From: a virus
DNA: 29,857 bases
Reading direction: 5' to 3' (one strand)
Virus record (IMG/VR): IMGVR_UViG_3300027779_000107
Coordinates: 1-29,857 of that record
This document shows positions 29,165-29,857 of this stretch, piece by piece. The stretch's first letter is position 1. The number at the start of each line of letters is the position of its first letter. The notes beneath the pieces were generated by a model, which did no database searches, was not told the DNA's origin, and saw only the letters and a program-made list of their open reading frames with translations. The position numbers were made by a program, and so were the translations under genes.

Positions 29165-29857
29165 TCAAGTAATTTCATTAATAAACCTCTCAGTTATTCG
29201 CTTCGCATCATGAATGAGAAGTAAATTTGTAGACAAAGTACCACCATCCTTATCATGTACTGTCAACCCTAATGCTAAAGCCTGGATTCCTGTGCAAGAT
29301 GGATCTGGTAATGATAAAGGTATTGTATCAGTTGTGAACTTCCAATCTACATAATGTTTATACTGTGATAGAAAATCAGGCATATCCTCATATCTAATAA
29401 TATTACCTGCATTACGTTCATAGTATTGCACATCAGGATATCTGGCCTTGATTCGTTTTTCTATTAAATCTCTTTGGTATGGTCTGTTGATTGCTATCCA
29501 TCCATACCCTTCAACATCTTTCTTAAATAAATCACTATCTACTGGAGCAGGTAAGTGCTTAGCAAATGGTAATATATCAAAGAGATCAGAAGTAGTTACA
29601 TAGCATGGATAATCCTTTACTGTTTCTAATTCTTTCTCATTTAACCCTCTTAACTTTGAGCCATGAAATACTAATACTACCTTTGACTTTGGAAAGTTTA
29701 ACTTAAATTCTGAATAATCATGTATTACTATCTTATCATAATTTGTCTGGATATACTCGGCTCTCTTAATCAGACTTTGAAGATCTTTGAAAAGTTCAGT
29801 AACGCCATAATACTCATGAAAGCCCATTGTGTCAAACTGTTCTAACTGTAACACCTT
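29165..29857 (-). CDS. GT-B-like glycosyltransferase, N-terminus cut by window edge
   Basis: At least 229 residues with no start certain, since the frame stays open to the right edge (a GTG is at 29854). It has SKVVLVFHGSKLRGLNEKEL, a VDSDLFKKD segment and near the C-terminus a LPDPSCTGIQALALGLTVHD segment. The last matches the acceptor/donor-binding end of GT-B enzymes (family 4-like, where an E/x-A-L-A-x-G-x-P-V motif is common). It is a second glycosyltransferase beside 20193-20891. It may glycosylate virion proteins or the host surface. Confidence 0.62.
   Translation of the reverse strand, partial: KVLQLEQFDTMGFHEYYGVTELFKDLQSLIKRAEYIQTNYDKIVIHDYSEFKLNFPKSKVVLVFHGSKLRGLNEKELETVKDYPCYVTTSDLFDILPFAKHLPAPVDSDLFKKDVEGYGWIAINRPYQRDLIEKRIKARYPDVQYYERNAGNIIRYEDMPDFLSQYKHYVDWKFTTDTIPLSLPDPSCTGIQALALGLTVHDKDGGTLSTNLLLIHDAKRITERFINEIT

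Noticed and set aside
1-29857. tRNA genes, integrase or attachment sites
   Set aside because: No cloverleaf with GTTCRANYC-type arm or tyrosine/serine recombinase motif noticed by reading; a tRNA-specific search would be decisive.

Overview
This is an AT-rich segment (roughly two thirds A+T by eye) of a head-tailed dsDNA virus or provirus of an archaeon. It most likely infects a Nitrososphaerota (Thaumarchaeota) host. The archaeal evidence is an MCM-type replicative helicase, an Hjc-type Holliday-junction resolvase, many small zinc-ribbon proteins of a kind common in Nitrososphaerota (best case 6145-6393), and TATA-type promoters placed so that first genes are leaderless. The tailed-virus evidence is a full packaging, head and tail module: TerS, TerL, portal, protease-capsid fusion, connectors, tail tube, tail chaperone with frameshift, tape measure, hub and fibres. 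No integrase, tRNA, CRISPR array or DNA polymerase is visible. Both window ends cut genes, so this is part of a larger genome.

Layout. Nearly all genes are on the minus strand, so transcription runs right to left. 29857-27221: glycosyltransferase-like protein, TerS, TerL. 27247-24323: a small plus-strand gene, an Ig-like protein, the portal and two small head proteins. 24287-22254: protease-scaffold-capsid fusion. 22200-20932: two small membrane proteins and a matrixin-like metalloprotease, a candidate egress cassette. 20891-20193: GT-A glycosyltransferase. 19972-17032: head-tail connectors, tail tube, chaperone with a -1 frameshift site, gp10-like protein. 16997-7237: tape measure, hub, LamG-domain protein, fibre, beta-propeller protein, several unknown tail genes and a tail-collar fibre. 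7195-3174: small zinc proteins, PD-(D/E)XK-like nuclease, MCM, metallophosphoesterase. 3189-1: minimal metallopeptidase, Hjc, two DNA methyltransferases and unknown proteins. No stretch above 300 bases lacks a gene.

Regulation. Nine structural-region transcription units start with a shared element, ACTTCT or ACTTCC followed by a TATA-like box, whose near edge lies 28-29 bases from the start codon. Replication-side genes use two other TATA contexts. Genes inside operons overlap their neighbours by a few bases (ATGA, TAATG) and several have GAGGT-type ribosome-binding sites.

Main items for a second look: (1) a T TTT TTA slippery heptamer plus a small hairpin and an 87-codon -1 extension in the tail chaperone; (2) the ACTTCT promoter module; (3) a palindrome, TTCGTWACGAA, present five times exactly where about 0.02 would be expected; (4) a possible protease-based archaeal lysis cassette; (5) three lone plus-strand mini-genes inserted between minus-strand operons.
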